Part shown: piece after piece, positions 44,051 through 51,774 of the stretch
How the letters are laid out: every line of letters starts with the position of its first letter
Position numbering within the stretch: the first letter of the stretch is position 1
Source of the DNA: an uncultured Lachnospiraceae bacterium
GTDB taxonomy: Bacteria; Bacillota; Clostridia; Lachnospirales; Lachnospiraceae
Assembly (NCBI GenBank): GCA_902789665.1
Contig: CADAOY010000001.1
Coordinates: forward strand, 186,001-250,000
Direction: 5' to 3'
Length of the DNA stretch: 64,000 bases
Translations under genes and position numbers: made by a program
The notes under the pieces: generated by a model
The model's database searches: none
Told to the model about the DNA's origin: nothing
Seen by the model: the letters and a program-made list of their open reading frames with translations, nothing else

Positions 44051-44080
44051 TGATATCATTTTGATATCATCAAAATATCA
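44051..44080. promoter_or_regulatory. Three tandem 8-bp repeats at 11-bp spacing, candidate operator
   Basis: TGATATCA at 44051 and at 44062 are perfect palindromes, and AAATATCA at 44073 keeps 6 of 8 bases. Starts are exactly 11 bases apart, about one helix turn, so bound dimers would line up on one face. The block covers the -10 and the start region of the SPFH promoter, a classical repressor position. Confidence 0.65.
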
Positions 44081-44100
44081 TATTGCTAATTTTATGTCAA
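44072..44100 (-). promoter_or_regulatory. Promoter of the SPFH gene
   Basis: On the minus strand, TTGACA (44095-44100, perfect -35) is followed after 17 bases by TATTTT (44072-44077). The repeat array described at 44051-44080 overlaps the -10. Confidence 0.75.
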
Positions 44101-44144
44101 GAATTATTTTTAAACACCTGCAAAATCACCGCCTAAAAAGGTAG

Positions 44145-44173
44145 TGGCGAATATATATGAATTGTAGTATAAT
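44145..44173 (+). promoter_or_regulatory. Candidate promoter of the hisC operon
   Basis: A perfect -10 TATAAT lies at 44168-44173. The -35 at the 17-base distance (TGGCGA) is weak. The site is divergent from the SPFH promoter. Confidence 0.5.
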
Positions 44174-44246
44174 GAAACAGATAATGGGTTAAATTGTTTT
44201 TTAGAAAAATTTTATAATTTAAATATATATGAAAAGAGATTAAAAA

Positions 44247-45305
44247 ATGTCTTACGAAGCTAATGTACGCAAGGTTGTTCCTTATGTTCCTGGAGAGCAG
44301 CCTAAGGTTACAAATCTTATTAAACTTAATACCAATGAGAATCCTTATCCGCCATCACCATTAGTGCTTAAGGCCCTTAAGGATATGGAAGAAAGAATAG
44401 AAAGACTCAAATTATATCCTGATCCTACATGTGAAAAATTAATTGAAGCAATTGCAAAGGCATATAATGTAGATAAGGAAAAGATATTTGTGGGCGTCGG
44501 ATCTGATGATGTACTGTCGATGGCTTTTCTTACATTCTTTAATTCAGATAAGCAGGTACTGTTTCCTGATATCACATATTCTTTTTATGATGTGTGGGCA
44601 GATTTATACAGAATTCCATATAAGCAGATCCCGCTTAAAAGTGATTTTACAATTGAGCCTTCAGATTATTTTATTGATAATGGCGGCGTAGTTATTGCAA
44701 ATCCGAATGCGCCTACAGGAGAAGCACTTCCACTTGATAAAGTTGAAGAGATAATAAAGAATAATCCTGATGTGGTTGTAATTGTGGATGAGGCATATGT
44801 GGATTTTGGCGGATTGAGCGCTCTTCCTTTAATTGATAAGTATGAGAATCTTCTGGTAGTTCAGACATTCTCCAAGTCCCGTTCAATGGCTGGTATGAGA
44901 ATAGGTTATGCCTTTGGTAATCCAAAACTCATTAAGTATTTATCTGATGTTAAGTTTTCATTTAATTCATATACAATGAATGCCACATCACTTGAACTTG
45001 GCGCTGCAGCAGTATCAGATAAGGAATATTTTGACAAAACCAGAAATATGGTAATAAAGACAAGGGAGTGGACCAAAGGAGAACTTAAAAGATTAGGTTT
45101 TACTTTTGCAGATTCCAAAACCAATTTCATTTTTGCAAAGTCTGATAAGTTGCCGGGGAAGGTGATTTTTGACGAGCTTAGAAAGAGAAATATCATTGTA
45201 AGAAGATGGGATAAGGAAAGAATAAGTGATTATCTTCGAATCTCCATCGGAACAGATGAAGAGATGCAGGCATTAGTTAAAGCCCTGGAAGAAATACTTA
45301 AGTAG
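44247..45305 (+). CDS. hisC: Histidinol-phosphate aminotransferase
   Basis: 352-residue class I/II PLP aminotransferase. Markers are LIKLNTNENPYPPSP, VGVGSDDVLSMAF, NPNAPTGEALP, VDEAYVDFGG and the PLP lysine in VQTFSKSRSMAGMRIGYAFG, with a C-terminal YLRISIGTDEEM. It converts imidazole-acetol phosphate and glutamate to histidinol phosphate in histidine synthesis. Some relatives accept aromatic 2-oxo acids. No other his gene adjoins. It begins a co-directed run of housekeeping genes that extends to dapF. Confidence 0.92.
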   Translation: MSYEANVRKVVPYVPGEQPKVTNLIKLNTNENPYPPSPLVLKALKDMEERIERLKLYPDPTCEKLIEAIAKAYNVDKEKIFVGVGSDDVLSMAFLTFFNSDKQVLFPDITYSFYDVWADLYRIPYKQIPLKSDFTIEPSDYFIDNGGVVIANPNAPTGEALPLDKVEEIIKNNPDVVVIVDEAYVDFGGLSALPLIDKYENLLVVQTFSKSRSMAGMRIGYAFGNPKLIKYLSDVKFSFNSYTMNATSLELGAAAVSDKEYFDKTRNMVIKTREWTKGELKRLGFTFADSKTNFIFAKSDKLPGKVIFDELRKRNIIVRRWDKERISDYLRISIGTDEEMQALVKALEEILK

Positions 45306-45318
45306 AGAGGAAAGTAAA

Positions 45319-45810
45319 GTGTTAAATTACTTATATATATTTTTTATATCAATGGTTCCGCTGATTGAACTTAGAGGAGCGATTCCGGTTGCCTATGTTT
45401 TTAAAGCCAACAATCCTGAATTTAATCTGATACTGGCTTATATCGTTATAACAATAGGTAATATGGTTCCTGTTCCGATTATTTATTTCTTTGCAAGAAA
45501 GGTTCTTGAATGGGGTAAGGATAAACCGGTTATCGGTAAGTTCTTTACATTCTGTTTAAGAAAGGGAGAAAAGGGCGGACAGAAACTTCAGGAAAAGGCA
45601 GGAAGAGGTTTGTTCCTTGCACTGGCTCTTTTCGTAGGTATTCCGCTTCCTGGTACAGGCGCATGGACCGGAACACTTGCTGCAAGTATTCTTGATATGG
45701 GATTTAAGAAAAGCGTACTGGCAGTTATAACCGGTGTTGCCATTGCAAGTTTGATTATAGGTCTTCTTTGTACATTAGGCCTTGGTGCGTGGATAGGAAT
45801 TACAGCATAA
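45319..45810 (+). CDS. Small multidrug export family membrane protein
   Basis: 163 residues from GTG 45319, with AGAGAGG upstream. The conserved start (FFISMVPLIELRGAIPVAYVF) is that of the Sm_multidrug_ex family (PF06695 by memory), with IVITIGNMVPVPIIYFFARKVL and LALALFVGIPLPGTGAWTGTLAA. Four to five membrane helices are predicted. It resembles DedA/VTT-like lipid or ion transporters in its loop GIPLPGTGAW. The true substrate is unsettled in the family. Confidence 0.85.
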   Translation: MLNYLYIFFISMVPLIELRGAIPVAYVFKANNPEFNLILAYIVITIGNMVPVPIIYFFARKVLEWGKDKPVIGKFFTFCLRKGEKGGQKLQEKAGRGLFLALALFVGIPLPGTGAWTGTLAASILDMGFKKSVLAVITGVAIASLIIGLLCTLGLGAWIGITA

Positions 45811-45813
45811 TTT

Positions 45814-46575
45814 ATGGAAATATATGGTAAATTTGCAAATATATATGATTCGATTATGACAGAGGTTCCGTATGATGAATGGCTTGAAATCATACTGGAA
45901 ATATTAAAAGAGAATGAGATTAATGATGGCATAGTTGCAGACATCGCCTGCGGCAGCGGTGAGATGACCATCAGAATGGCTGATAAAGGCTATGACATGA
46001 TAGGTCTTGATATGTCACCTGCCATGTTAGAGAGAGCAAGGGACAAAAGCACCGGGCGCGACATTCTCTACATCTGTCAGGATATGAAAGAGATGGAATT
46101 CTATGGCACTATAAGAGCGGCCATATGTATGTTTGATTCCATTAATTATCTGACCGAATATGAGGATCTGGTTCAGACTTTTAAACTGGTTAATAATTAT
46201 CTTGATATTGAGGGCTTGTGGATTTTTGACTTTAATACGATTCACAAATACAGAATGTCAGGGGAAGAATCAACAATAGCTGAAGATGATGAGGATATAA
46301 GTTTCATCTGGAATGATACATTTTATGAAGAAGATGATATTAATGAAATAGATATCACATTTTTCGTAAAGCAGGAAAATGGTCTTTATGAAAGATTTAA
46401 TGAGTGTCATATACAAAGAGGCTATGATTTAAAGACCATGAAAGCAGCCATTGAAGAAAGCGGGCTTGTATTCGTAAAAGCAATTGATGCAAATACGAAA
46501 AAAGAAGCTGATGATAATTCGGAACGCATCATTATGGTTGCAAGAGAAAATGGAAAAAAGGAAAGATATGCTTAA
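45814..46575 (+). CDS. Class I SAM-dependent methyltransferase
   Basis: 253 residues. Motif I is VADIACGSGEMTIRMADKGY, followed by GLDMSPAMLERARD (motif II acidic) and YICQDMKEMEFYGTIRAAIC. The C-terminal half is beta-rich (IDITFFVKQENGLYERFNE), as in small-molecule methyltransferases of Firmicutes. Substrate is unknown. It starts 3 bases after the preceding stop and lies 16 bases from hslO, so it belongs to the housekeeping run. Confidence 0.85.
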   Translation: MEIYGKFANIYDSIMTEVPYDEWLEIILEILKENEINDGIVADIACGSGEMTIRMADKGYDMIGLDMSPAMLERARDKSTGRDILYICQDMKEMEFYGTIRAAICMFDSINYLTEYEDLVQTFKLVNNYLDIEGLWIFDFNTIHKYRMSGEESTIAEDDEDISFIWNDTFYEEDDINEIDITFFVKQENGLYERFNECHIQRGYDLKTMKAAIEESGLVFVKAIDANTKKEADDNSERIIMVARENGKKERYA

Positions 46576-46591
46576 AAGCATGGGTTAGGAA

Positions 46592-47464
46592 ATGGATAGT
46601 ATTATTAGAGCTACAGCCAATGATGCAATGGTCAGGGTTTTTGCGGCAATGACTACGGATCTGGTTGAGGAAGCAAGACAAAGACATAATACATCGCCTG
46701 TTGCAACAGCTGCGCTGGGAAGACTGCTTACAGCCGGAGCAATGATGGGATGGATGAATAAAGGTGATAAAGATATTCTTACTCTTTTGATTAAGGGAGA
46801 AGGACCGATTAATGGAATAACAGTTACAGCTGATTCCCATGGTACAGTTAAGGGATATGTTAATAATCCTAATGTTATTATTCCTGCAAAGAGTAACGGA
46901 AAACTTGATGTGTCAGGTTCAATTATGCCGGGAACATTAGATGTAATTATGGACTTAGGGCTTAAAGAACCATATGCAAGTCATATAGATCTGGTATCAG
47001 GCGAGATAGCGGAAGACTTAACATATTATTATGCATCTTCCTGTCAGATACCTTCATCAGTTGGACTTGGCGTATTACTTAATAAGGAAAATACAATCAG
47101 ATGCGCCGGTGGTTTTATCATTCAGCTTATGCCTTTTGCAACAGAAGAATGCATAAGCAAGATAGAAAAGAATCTGGCTAATATACCAAGCGTAACGCAG
47201 ATTCTAAAAGAGGCAGATTCACCTAAGGCATTAATCGATATTCTGTGCGAAGGGATGGATGTAGAGATAAATGATACCATTACTCCACAGTTTAAGTGTG
47301 ACTGCTCAAAGGAAAGAGTTACCAAGGCTTTGGTTAGTATTGGTAAGGCAGAGATTAACAGAATGATGGAAGAAGAAAATGGAGCAGAACTTGTTTGCCA
47401 GTTCTGCAATACCAAATACAGATTTACAGAAGCAGAATTAAGACAAATCAGAGACAGTCTGTAA
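46592..47464 (+). CDS. hslO: Redox-regulated chaperone Hsp33
   Basis: 290 residues. The N-terminal domain has AMVRVFAAMTTDLVEEARQRHNTSP (here split by me into ARQRHNTSPVATAALGRLL), then GPINGITVTADSHGTVKGYV. The C-terminal zinc site has FKCDCSKERV (CxC) and LVCQFCNTKY (CxxC), the redox switch that releases zinc and activates holdase function under oxidative stress. Length is standard. It is a cytosolic chaperone useful to an anaerobe exposed to air. Confidence 0.96.
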   Translation: MDSIIRATANDAMVRVFAAMTTDLVEEARQRHNTSPVATAALGRLLTAGAMMGWMNKGDKDILTLLIKGEGPINGITVTADSHGTVKGYVNNPNVIIPAKSNGKLDVSGSIMPGTLDVIMDLGLKEPYASHIDLVSGEIAEDLTYYYASSCQIPSSVGLGVLLNKENTIRCAGGFIIQLMPFATEECISKIEKNLANIPSVTQILKEADSPKALIDILCEGMDVEINDTITPQFKCDCSKERVTKALVSIGKAEINRMMEEENGAELVCQFCNTKYRFTEAELRQIRDSL

Positions 47465-47493
47465 ATGTGGTTATAACCACAAAAGGAGGCAAT

Positions 47494-49401
47494 ATGGTAG
47501 ACGGCTACATTAGAATTGCAAATCTTGTTAATGATGTAAAAGTTGGTGATGTGGACTACAATGCAAAGAATATCATCGCCATGATAAGAAAGGCTTATGA
47601 AGAAGGAGCAAGAGTTATTAACTTTCCGGCCCTTTCCCTTACAGGAATTACAATAGGTGATCTTGTATGGCAGCAGAGCCTTTTGGAAAAATGCAAAGAA
47701 GCCCTTAAGACAATATCTGATGAGACCAAAGATATATATGCTGTATATACAGTAGGTATGCCTTATGTGGTTGATGAATTATTATATAACGTAGTAGTTG
47801 TAATGAATGCAGGTGATGTACTTGCAATTGTTCCTCAAAGCAGTGCTTTGGATAAAGCCGATGAGAATCTGGGCAGGTATTTTGCCATTTATACTGGAGA
47901 GAATATTGAGAAAAACAGTCCTGTTGATGAGGATGAGATTTGTATCTTCGGTAATGAAGTTGTTGTGGCAACGGAAGATATGAAGGAATTAAGACTTGGC
48001 TATGTAGTGGGCGAAGACTTCCTTGATGTGGACAGCCTTGGAAGTTCTCTGGTACTCGAAGGCGCCACAGTAATTAACTGCATTGGCAGCAGATGCAATT
48101 TAATTGGCAGGGATAAATTAAATCAGAATTATTTAACAGTAGCATCCCACAGGGATTTATGCGTATACAGTTATGTGACACCGGGACTGGGCGAATCATC
48201 GACCAATGTTTCATATAAGGGTTCGGCATATGTTTATGAATTAGGCGGATGTGTTGAATTCGCCAAAGGCATAGATGGTGAGATATCCTATGCTGATGTG
48301 GATGTAAGAAGAGTTCTTAATATAAGACATAAGAAGATTCAGAGCACAACATCAGAATATGATTATGTGCTTGCTGAAATTGATACATTAATACTTGATC
48401 TTACAAGACATATTCCTAAATCTCATTTCATTCCAGAAGATGAGGATGAATTAAATATAAGATGCAAAATGGCAATTGATATTGCATCAGATGGTCTTGT
48501 TACAAGGTTAAAAGCAATCCATCAGGATAAGGTGGTGCTTGGACTTTCAGGTGGTCTTGATTCCACACTGGCTCTTCTTATATGCATTGAAGCCATGAAG
48601 AAGATGAAGAAGAAAAACAGCAATATCTTCGCAATTACAATGCCGGGTATGGGAACGTCTGACAGAACCTATGATAATGCATGCAATCTTGCCAAAGAGA
48701 CCAGGTGCACGTTAAGAGAGATTAGTATCAAAAATGCGGTAACCGGACATTTTAAGGATATTAATAAAGACCCTAAGGTTAAGGATGTAACATACGAGAA
48801 CGCTCAGGCAAGAGAGAGAGCGCAGATTCTTATGGATGTTGCCAATATGGAAGGTGCTCTTCAGATAGGTACAGGCGATATGTCTGAACTGGCTCTTGGC
48901 TGGTGCACCTACGGCGGCGACCAGATGTGCATGTACGGCGTCAATGGTTCAATCCCTAAGACTATGATGCAAAAAATCGTTACATATTATGCCAATAATA
49001 CTACTAAGAAAGTGGGTAAGATTCTTATGGATATAGTTGATACACCTATTTCACCTGAACTTATTCCGGGCACAAAGGGTGTTATCAGGCAAAAGACTGA
49101 AGATATCGTGGGACCTTATGAACTGCATGATTTTTACCTTTATTACGTGCTTCATGAGAATTTTACACCTGGCAAAATCCTCAGACTCGCAGAAATTGCC
49201 TTTAAGGATGAATATGACAGAGAGACACTTAAGAAGTGGCTTAAGAATTTCTATAAGAGATTTATCACTCAGCAGTTTAAGAGAAGCTGTATGGCTGACG
49301 GGGTCAAAATCGGCTCCATGTCCCTTTCTCCAAGAGGAGACCTTAATATGCCATCAGATGCCGGCATAAATCTTTATATGGAAGAAATAGATAACTTATA
49401 G
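47494..49401 (+). CDS. nadE: NAD+ synthetase with degenerate glutaminase domain
   Basis: 635 residues from ATG 47494 (AAAGGAGG upstream; an in-frame ATG at 47395 lies inside hslO). The C-terminal synthetase domain (about 330-635) is intact, with LGLSGGLDSTLALL, QIGTGDMSELALGWCTYGGD and GVNGSIPKTMMQKIV. The N-terminal nitrilase-fold glutaminase domain (about 1-290) keeps its fold but lacks the catalytic set. The expected Glu is Ala46 (FPALSLTG for FPELxLTG), the Lys is Gln115 and the nucleophile Cys is Gly173 (VVGEDF for EICEDL). The enzyme should therefore depend on free ammonia rather than glutamine. It is the last step of NAD synthesis, cytosolic. Confidence 0.93.
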   Translation: MVDGYIRIANLVNDVKVGDVDYNAKNIIAMIRKAYEEGARVINFPALSLTGITIGDLVWQQSLLEKCKEALKTISDETKDIYAVYTVGMPYVVDELLYNVVVVMNAGDVLAIVPQSSALDKADENLGRYFAIYTGENIEKNSPVDEDEICIFGNEVVVATEDMKELRLGYVVGEDFLDVDSLGSSLVLEGATVINCIGSRCNLIGRDKLNQNYLTVASHRDLCVYSYVTPGLGESSTNVSYKGSAYVYELGGCVEFAKGIDGEISYADVDVRRVLNIRHKKIQSTTSEYDYVLAEIDTLILDLTRHIPKSHFIPEDEDELNIRCKMAIDIASDGLVTRLKAIHQDKVVLGLSGGLDSTLALLICIEAMKKMKKKNSNIFAITMPGMGTSDRTYDNACNLAKETRCTLREISIKNAVTGHFKDINKDPKVKDVTYENAQARERAQILMDVANMEGALQIGTGDMSELALGWCTYGGDQMCMYGVNGSIPKTMMQKIVTYYANNTTKKVGKILMDIVDTPISPELIPGTKGVIRQKTEDIVGPYELHDFYLYYVLHENFTPGKILRLAEIAFKDEYDRETLKKWLKNFYKRFITQQFKRSCMADGVKIGSMSLSPRGDLNMPSDAGINLYMEEIDNL

Positions 49402-49410
49402 GAGACAAAG

Positions 49411-50253
49411 ATGAAATTTGTAAAAATGCAAGGCTGCGGTAATGACTATGTTTATATAGAAACAATTACCCAGAAAGTGGAAGATAAAGCAGGCATTGTT
49501 AAATGGCTTTCCAACAGGAATTTTGGAATCGGCTCTGATGGTGTGATTTATATCAATGAGATCGAGGACGCTGATTTTGAAATGGAGATGTATAATGCGG
49601 ATGGTTCAAGAAGCCAGATGTGTGGTAACGGAATCAGATGCGTTGGCAAGTTTGTATATGATTATGGCTTTACAGATAAGACAACCATTGATGTAATAAG
49701 CTTCGGGCAGAAGAAAGTCCTTGAACTGAATGTGGAAGATGGCGAAGTAAAGAGTGTTAAGGTTAATATGGGCTCGCCTATTCTTAAGCCTTCAGATGTT
49801 CCTGTGGCAGGATATGACAATATGGAAAAGGTTGTCAGTGAAAATCTTAAACTTAAGGATAAGGAATTTAAGTTTACTGCAGTTTCCATGGGTAATCCTC
49901 ATGCGGTTATTTTTGTAGATGAGATTACAGATGAACTTGTATTTGATTATGGTTCAAAGATAGAGGTATGCGATGTTTTCCCGGAAAGGACCAATGTGGA
50001 ATTTGTTCAGGTTGTGGACAAAAATCATGTAAATATGAGAGTCTGGGAAAGAGGCACGGGAGAGACACTTTGCTGCGGTACAGGATGCTGTGCTACGGCT
50101 GTGGCATCAATACTTAATAATCTTACGGATGATACCGTATTTGTTAAGACACCCGGCGGAGAACTTGAAATTACCTGGGACAGAGCAGAAAACCTTGTAT
50201 TTATGACGGGTCCTGCGGAAACTGTTTATGAAGGAAATATTTTTATAAAATAA
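49411..50253 (+). CDS. dapF: Diaminopimelate epimerase
   Basis: 280 residues. The enzyme interconverts LL- and meso-diaminopimelate for lysine and peptidoglycan. Landmarks are KMQGCGNDYVYIE, MYNADGSRSQMCGNGIRCVG with the first catalytic Cys, SMGNPHAVIFVD, ERTNVEFVQV and GETLCCGTGCCATAVA with the second catalytic Cys. Extra cysteines flank the second one. The gene follows nadE by 9 bases with AGGAGA. It ends the co-directed run that began at hisC. Confidence 0.97.
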   Translation: MKFVKMQGCGNDYVYIETITQKVEDKAGIVKWLSNRNFGIGSDGVIYINEIEDADFEMEMYNADGSRSQMCGNGIRCVGKFVYDYGFTDKTTIDVISFGQKKVLELNVEDGEVKSVKVNMGSPILKPSDVPVAGYDNMEKVVSENLKLKDKEFKFTAVSMGNPHAVIFVDEITDELVFDYGSKIEVCDVFPERTNVEFVQVVDKNHVNMRVWERGTGETLCCGTGCCATAVASILNNLTDDTVFVKTPGGELEITWDRAENLVFMTGPAETVYEGNIFIK

Positions 50254-50276
50254 TCCATAAATTTTTGATTTTGGAA

Positions 50277-50306
50277 CGTATATTACATAGACTAAAGTAA
50301 TATATG
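50277..50306 (+). promoter_or_regulatory. Inverted repeat in the leader of the sigma factor gene
   Basis: CGTATATTAC (50277-50286) and GTAATATATG (50297-50306) pair over 10 bases with one wobble across a 10-base loop. GGAAC, typical of ECF-dependent -35 elements, lies at 50273-50277. The repeat ends 5-6 bases before the GAAAGGA of the gene, so it could be an operator or control translation. Confidence 0.45.
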
Positions 50307-50323
50307 TTCGGAAAGGACATATA

Positions 50324-50848
50324 GTGGAACAAAGCCGTTTCGCCGACTGCGTTAAGAAAATGCAGTCCGGTGACAGAGAAGGACTTAAAATCATATATGA
50401 AGAATATGTAGGCTATATCTACACTGTAGTTTACGGTATTCTGCCTTCGAAGGAAGATGCGGAAGATGTGACATCGGAGTTTTTTATCCACCTTTGGGAT
50501 ATTAAGGATAGGATAAAAACAGAAGATGCCCATAAAGCATTTCTTGTTACGGTGGCCAGAAACATGGCTCTGGACTTCTACAGAAAGAACAGGGCGAAAG
50601 AGTATCTGGATGAAGAAATGGCCGAAGAACCTTCCGGGGAAAATATAGAGAATGATGTTATAGCGGATGTCTCACTGAAGGAAGCATTACTTAGTCTGAA
50701 AGAAGAGGAAAGGCAGGTAGTGTCCATGAAAATCCTATCTGAAATGACATTTGAAGAAATATCAAAGACTCTGAACTGTCCGATGGGTACAGTTACCTGG
50801 CGATACCAGAATGCAATTAAAAAACTAAGGAGGTATGGATATGAGTAA
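50324..50848 (+). CDS. ECF-type RNA polymerase sigma factor
   Basis: 174 residues from GTG 50324 with GAAAGGA upstream. Region 2 is about 20-90 (YVGYIYTVVYGILPSKEDAED, FFIHLWDI, FLVTVARNMALDFYRKNRA). Region 4 is about 120-172 (LLSLKEEERQVVSMKILSEM, FEEISKTLNCPMGTVTWRYQ). It should direct transcription in response to an envelope signal held by the overlapping membrane protein gene. The adjoining operon is its obvious target, and GGAAC before the gene suggests self-control. Confidence 0.93.
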   Translation: MEQSRFADCVKKMQSGDREGLKIIYEEYVGYIYTVVYGILPSKEDAEDVTSEFFIHLWDIKDRIKTEDAHKAFLVTVARNMALDFYRKNRAKEYLDEEMAEEPSGENIENDVIADVSLKEALLSLKEEERQVVSMKILSEMTFEEISKTLNCPMGTVTWRYQNAIKKLRRYGYE

Positions 50849-51746
50849 GAATCTTGAAGAAGAATACCTCCGTGAAATACAAAGTGATGTTCCTGATTTA
50901 TGGGGCAGAATTAATGCAGGTATTGATAAACTGGAGGAGAGTAAAGAAAAAGAGGAGTCATCCAGGGTTACACCTATAAATGCTGAGGTTAAGCCTAAGG
51001 CAGATAATGCAAAGAAGCGTGGTAAAAAAAGAGGAGTGATAGCTCTGGTTTCAGTTTTATCTGCAGCTGCAATACTGTTTATAGTATTTGTGCCGGTAGC
51101 GCTTCTTGGAATCGCTGTAATATTTGGCAATAATGCTAAATTTAGTAATGGCAGTGCTGAAATGAGTATGGCAGAGACTTCTGATTCAGCCATGTATTAT
51201 GAAGAGGCTGCATCAGATGGCATGATGTACGAAGAGGAAATGGAAGAAGCCGAAGAGCCATATTATGAATACAGTTTTAATATGGAAGAGGATATGGCTG
51301 AAGCCGGTGAAGTTCAGGAATCGCTGGACTCGGATAATAAGATTGCAGCGTTAATCCAGGGTGAACAGGCAGAAGACATGCCAGGAGAGCGGGAAGAATC
51401 CTATTCTGCAGCCATTCCTGAAGGTCAGGCTAAAGAAGAAATATCATATGTTAAAGGTGATCTTATAGCCGAAGACGTGCTTTTAAGAGTTGATATCGTA
51501 AGAAGCATAGATGGAATGAATGTAATGGAAGTTACAGTCTTAAAAGATTTTAAACCTGAGGCATTTTTTGCAACAGATGTTCACTATGGTGAATGCATGA
51601 TTGTAAAAAGCGATGATCAGAAACTCTGGGATAGTTTAACCAATAAAATCCTTACATCCGATTCAGGAATTGTTTTAAAAGTTGATATGTATGTGGATGA
51701 AAGCGGACTTAATGAATATCCATTAGTGTATTTAAAGTCAGAATAA
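50841..51746 (+). CDS. Membrane protein, candidate anti-sigma factor
   Basis: 301 residues from ATG 50841, which has AAGGAGG at ideal spacing; ATG 50835 sits one base after that site and is less likely. The N-terminal about 60 residues are cytoplasmic (YLREIQSDVPDLWGRINAGI), one membrane helix follows a KKRGKKRG stop-transfer (about 64-92), and the outer part is very acidic with many Met and Glu (YEEAASDGMMYEEEMEEAEE). It lacks the HxxxCxxC zinc motif of common ZAS anti-sigma factors. Overlap with the sigma gene by 8 bases supports the anti-sigma role. Signal is unknown. Confidence 0.75.
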   Translation: MSKNLEEEYLREIQSDVPDLWGRINAGIDKLEESKEKEESSRVTPINAEVKPKADNAKKRGKKRGVIALVSVLSAAAILFIVFVPVALLGIAVIFGNNAKFSNGSAEMSMAETSDSAMYYEEAASDGMMYEEEMEEAEEPYYEYSFNMEEDMAEAGEVQESLDSDNKIAALIQGEQAEDMPGEREESYSAAIPEGQAKEEISYVKGDLIAEDVLLRVDIVRSIDGMNVMEVTVLKDFKPEAFFATDVHYGECMIVKSDDQKLWDSLTNKILTSDSGIVLKVDMYVDESGLNEYPLVYLKSE

Positions 51747-51774
51747 TTTAAATGTAAAAGGAAAAGGGAAGAAG

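Noticed and set aside
47395-47493. Longer nadE start overlapping hslO
   Set aside because: The extra 33 residues are hslO read in another frame; AAAGGAGG directly before 47494 and the usual NadE N-terminus fix the start.
49411-50253. Unusual Cys cluster in DapF as sign of new function
   Set aside because: Both catalytic cysteines are in place and the extra ones flank the usual CGTG motif, so this is ordinary variation.
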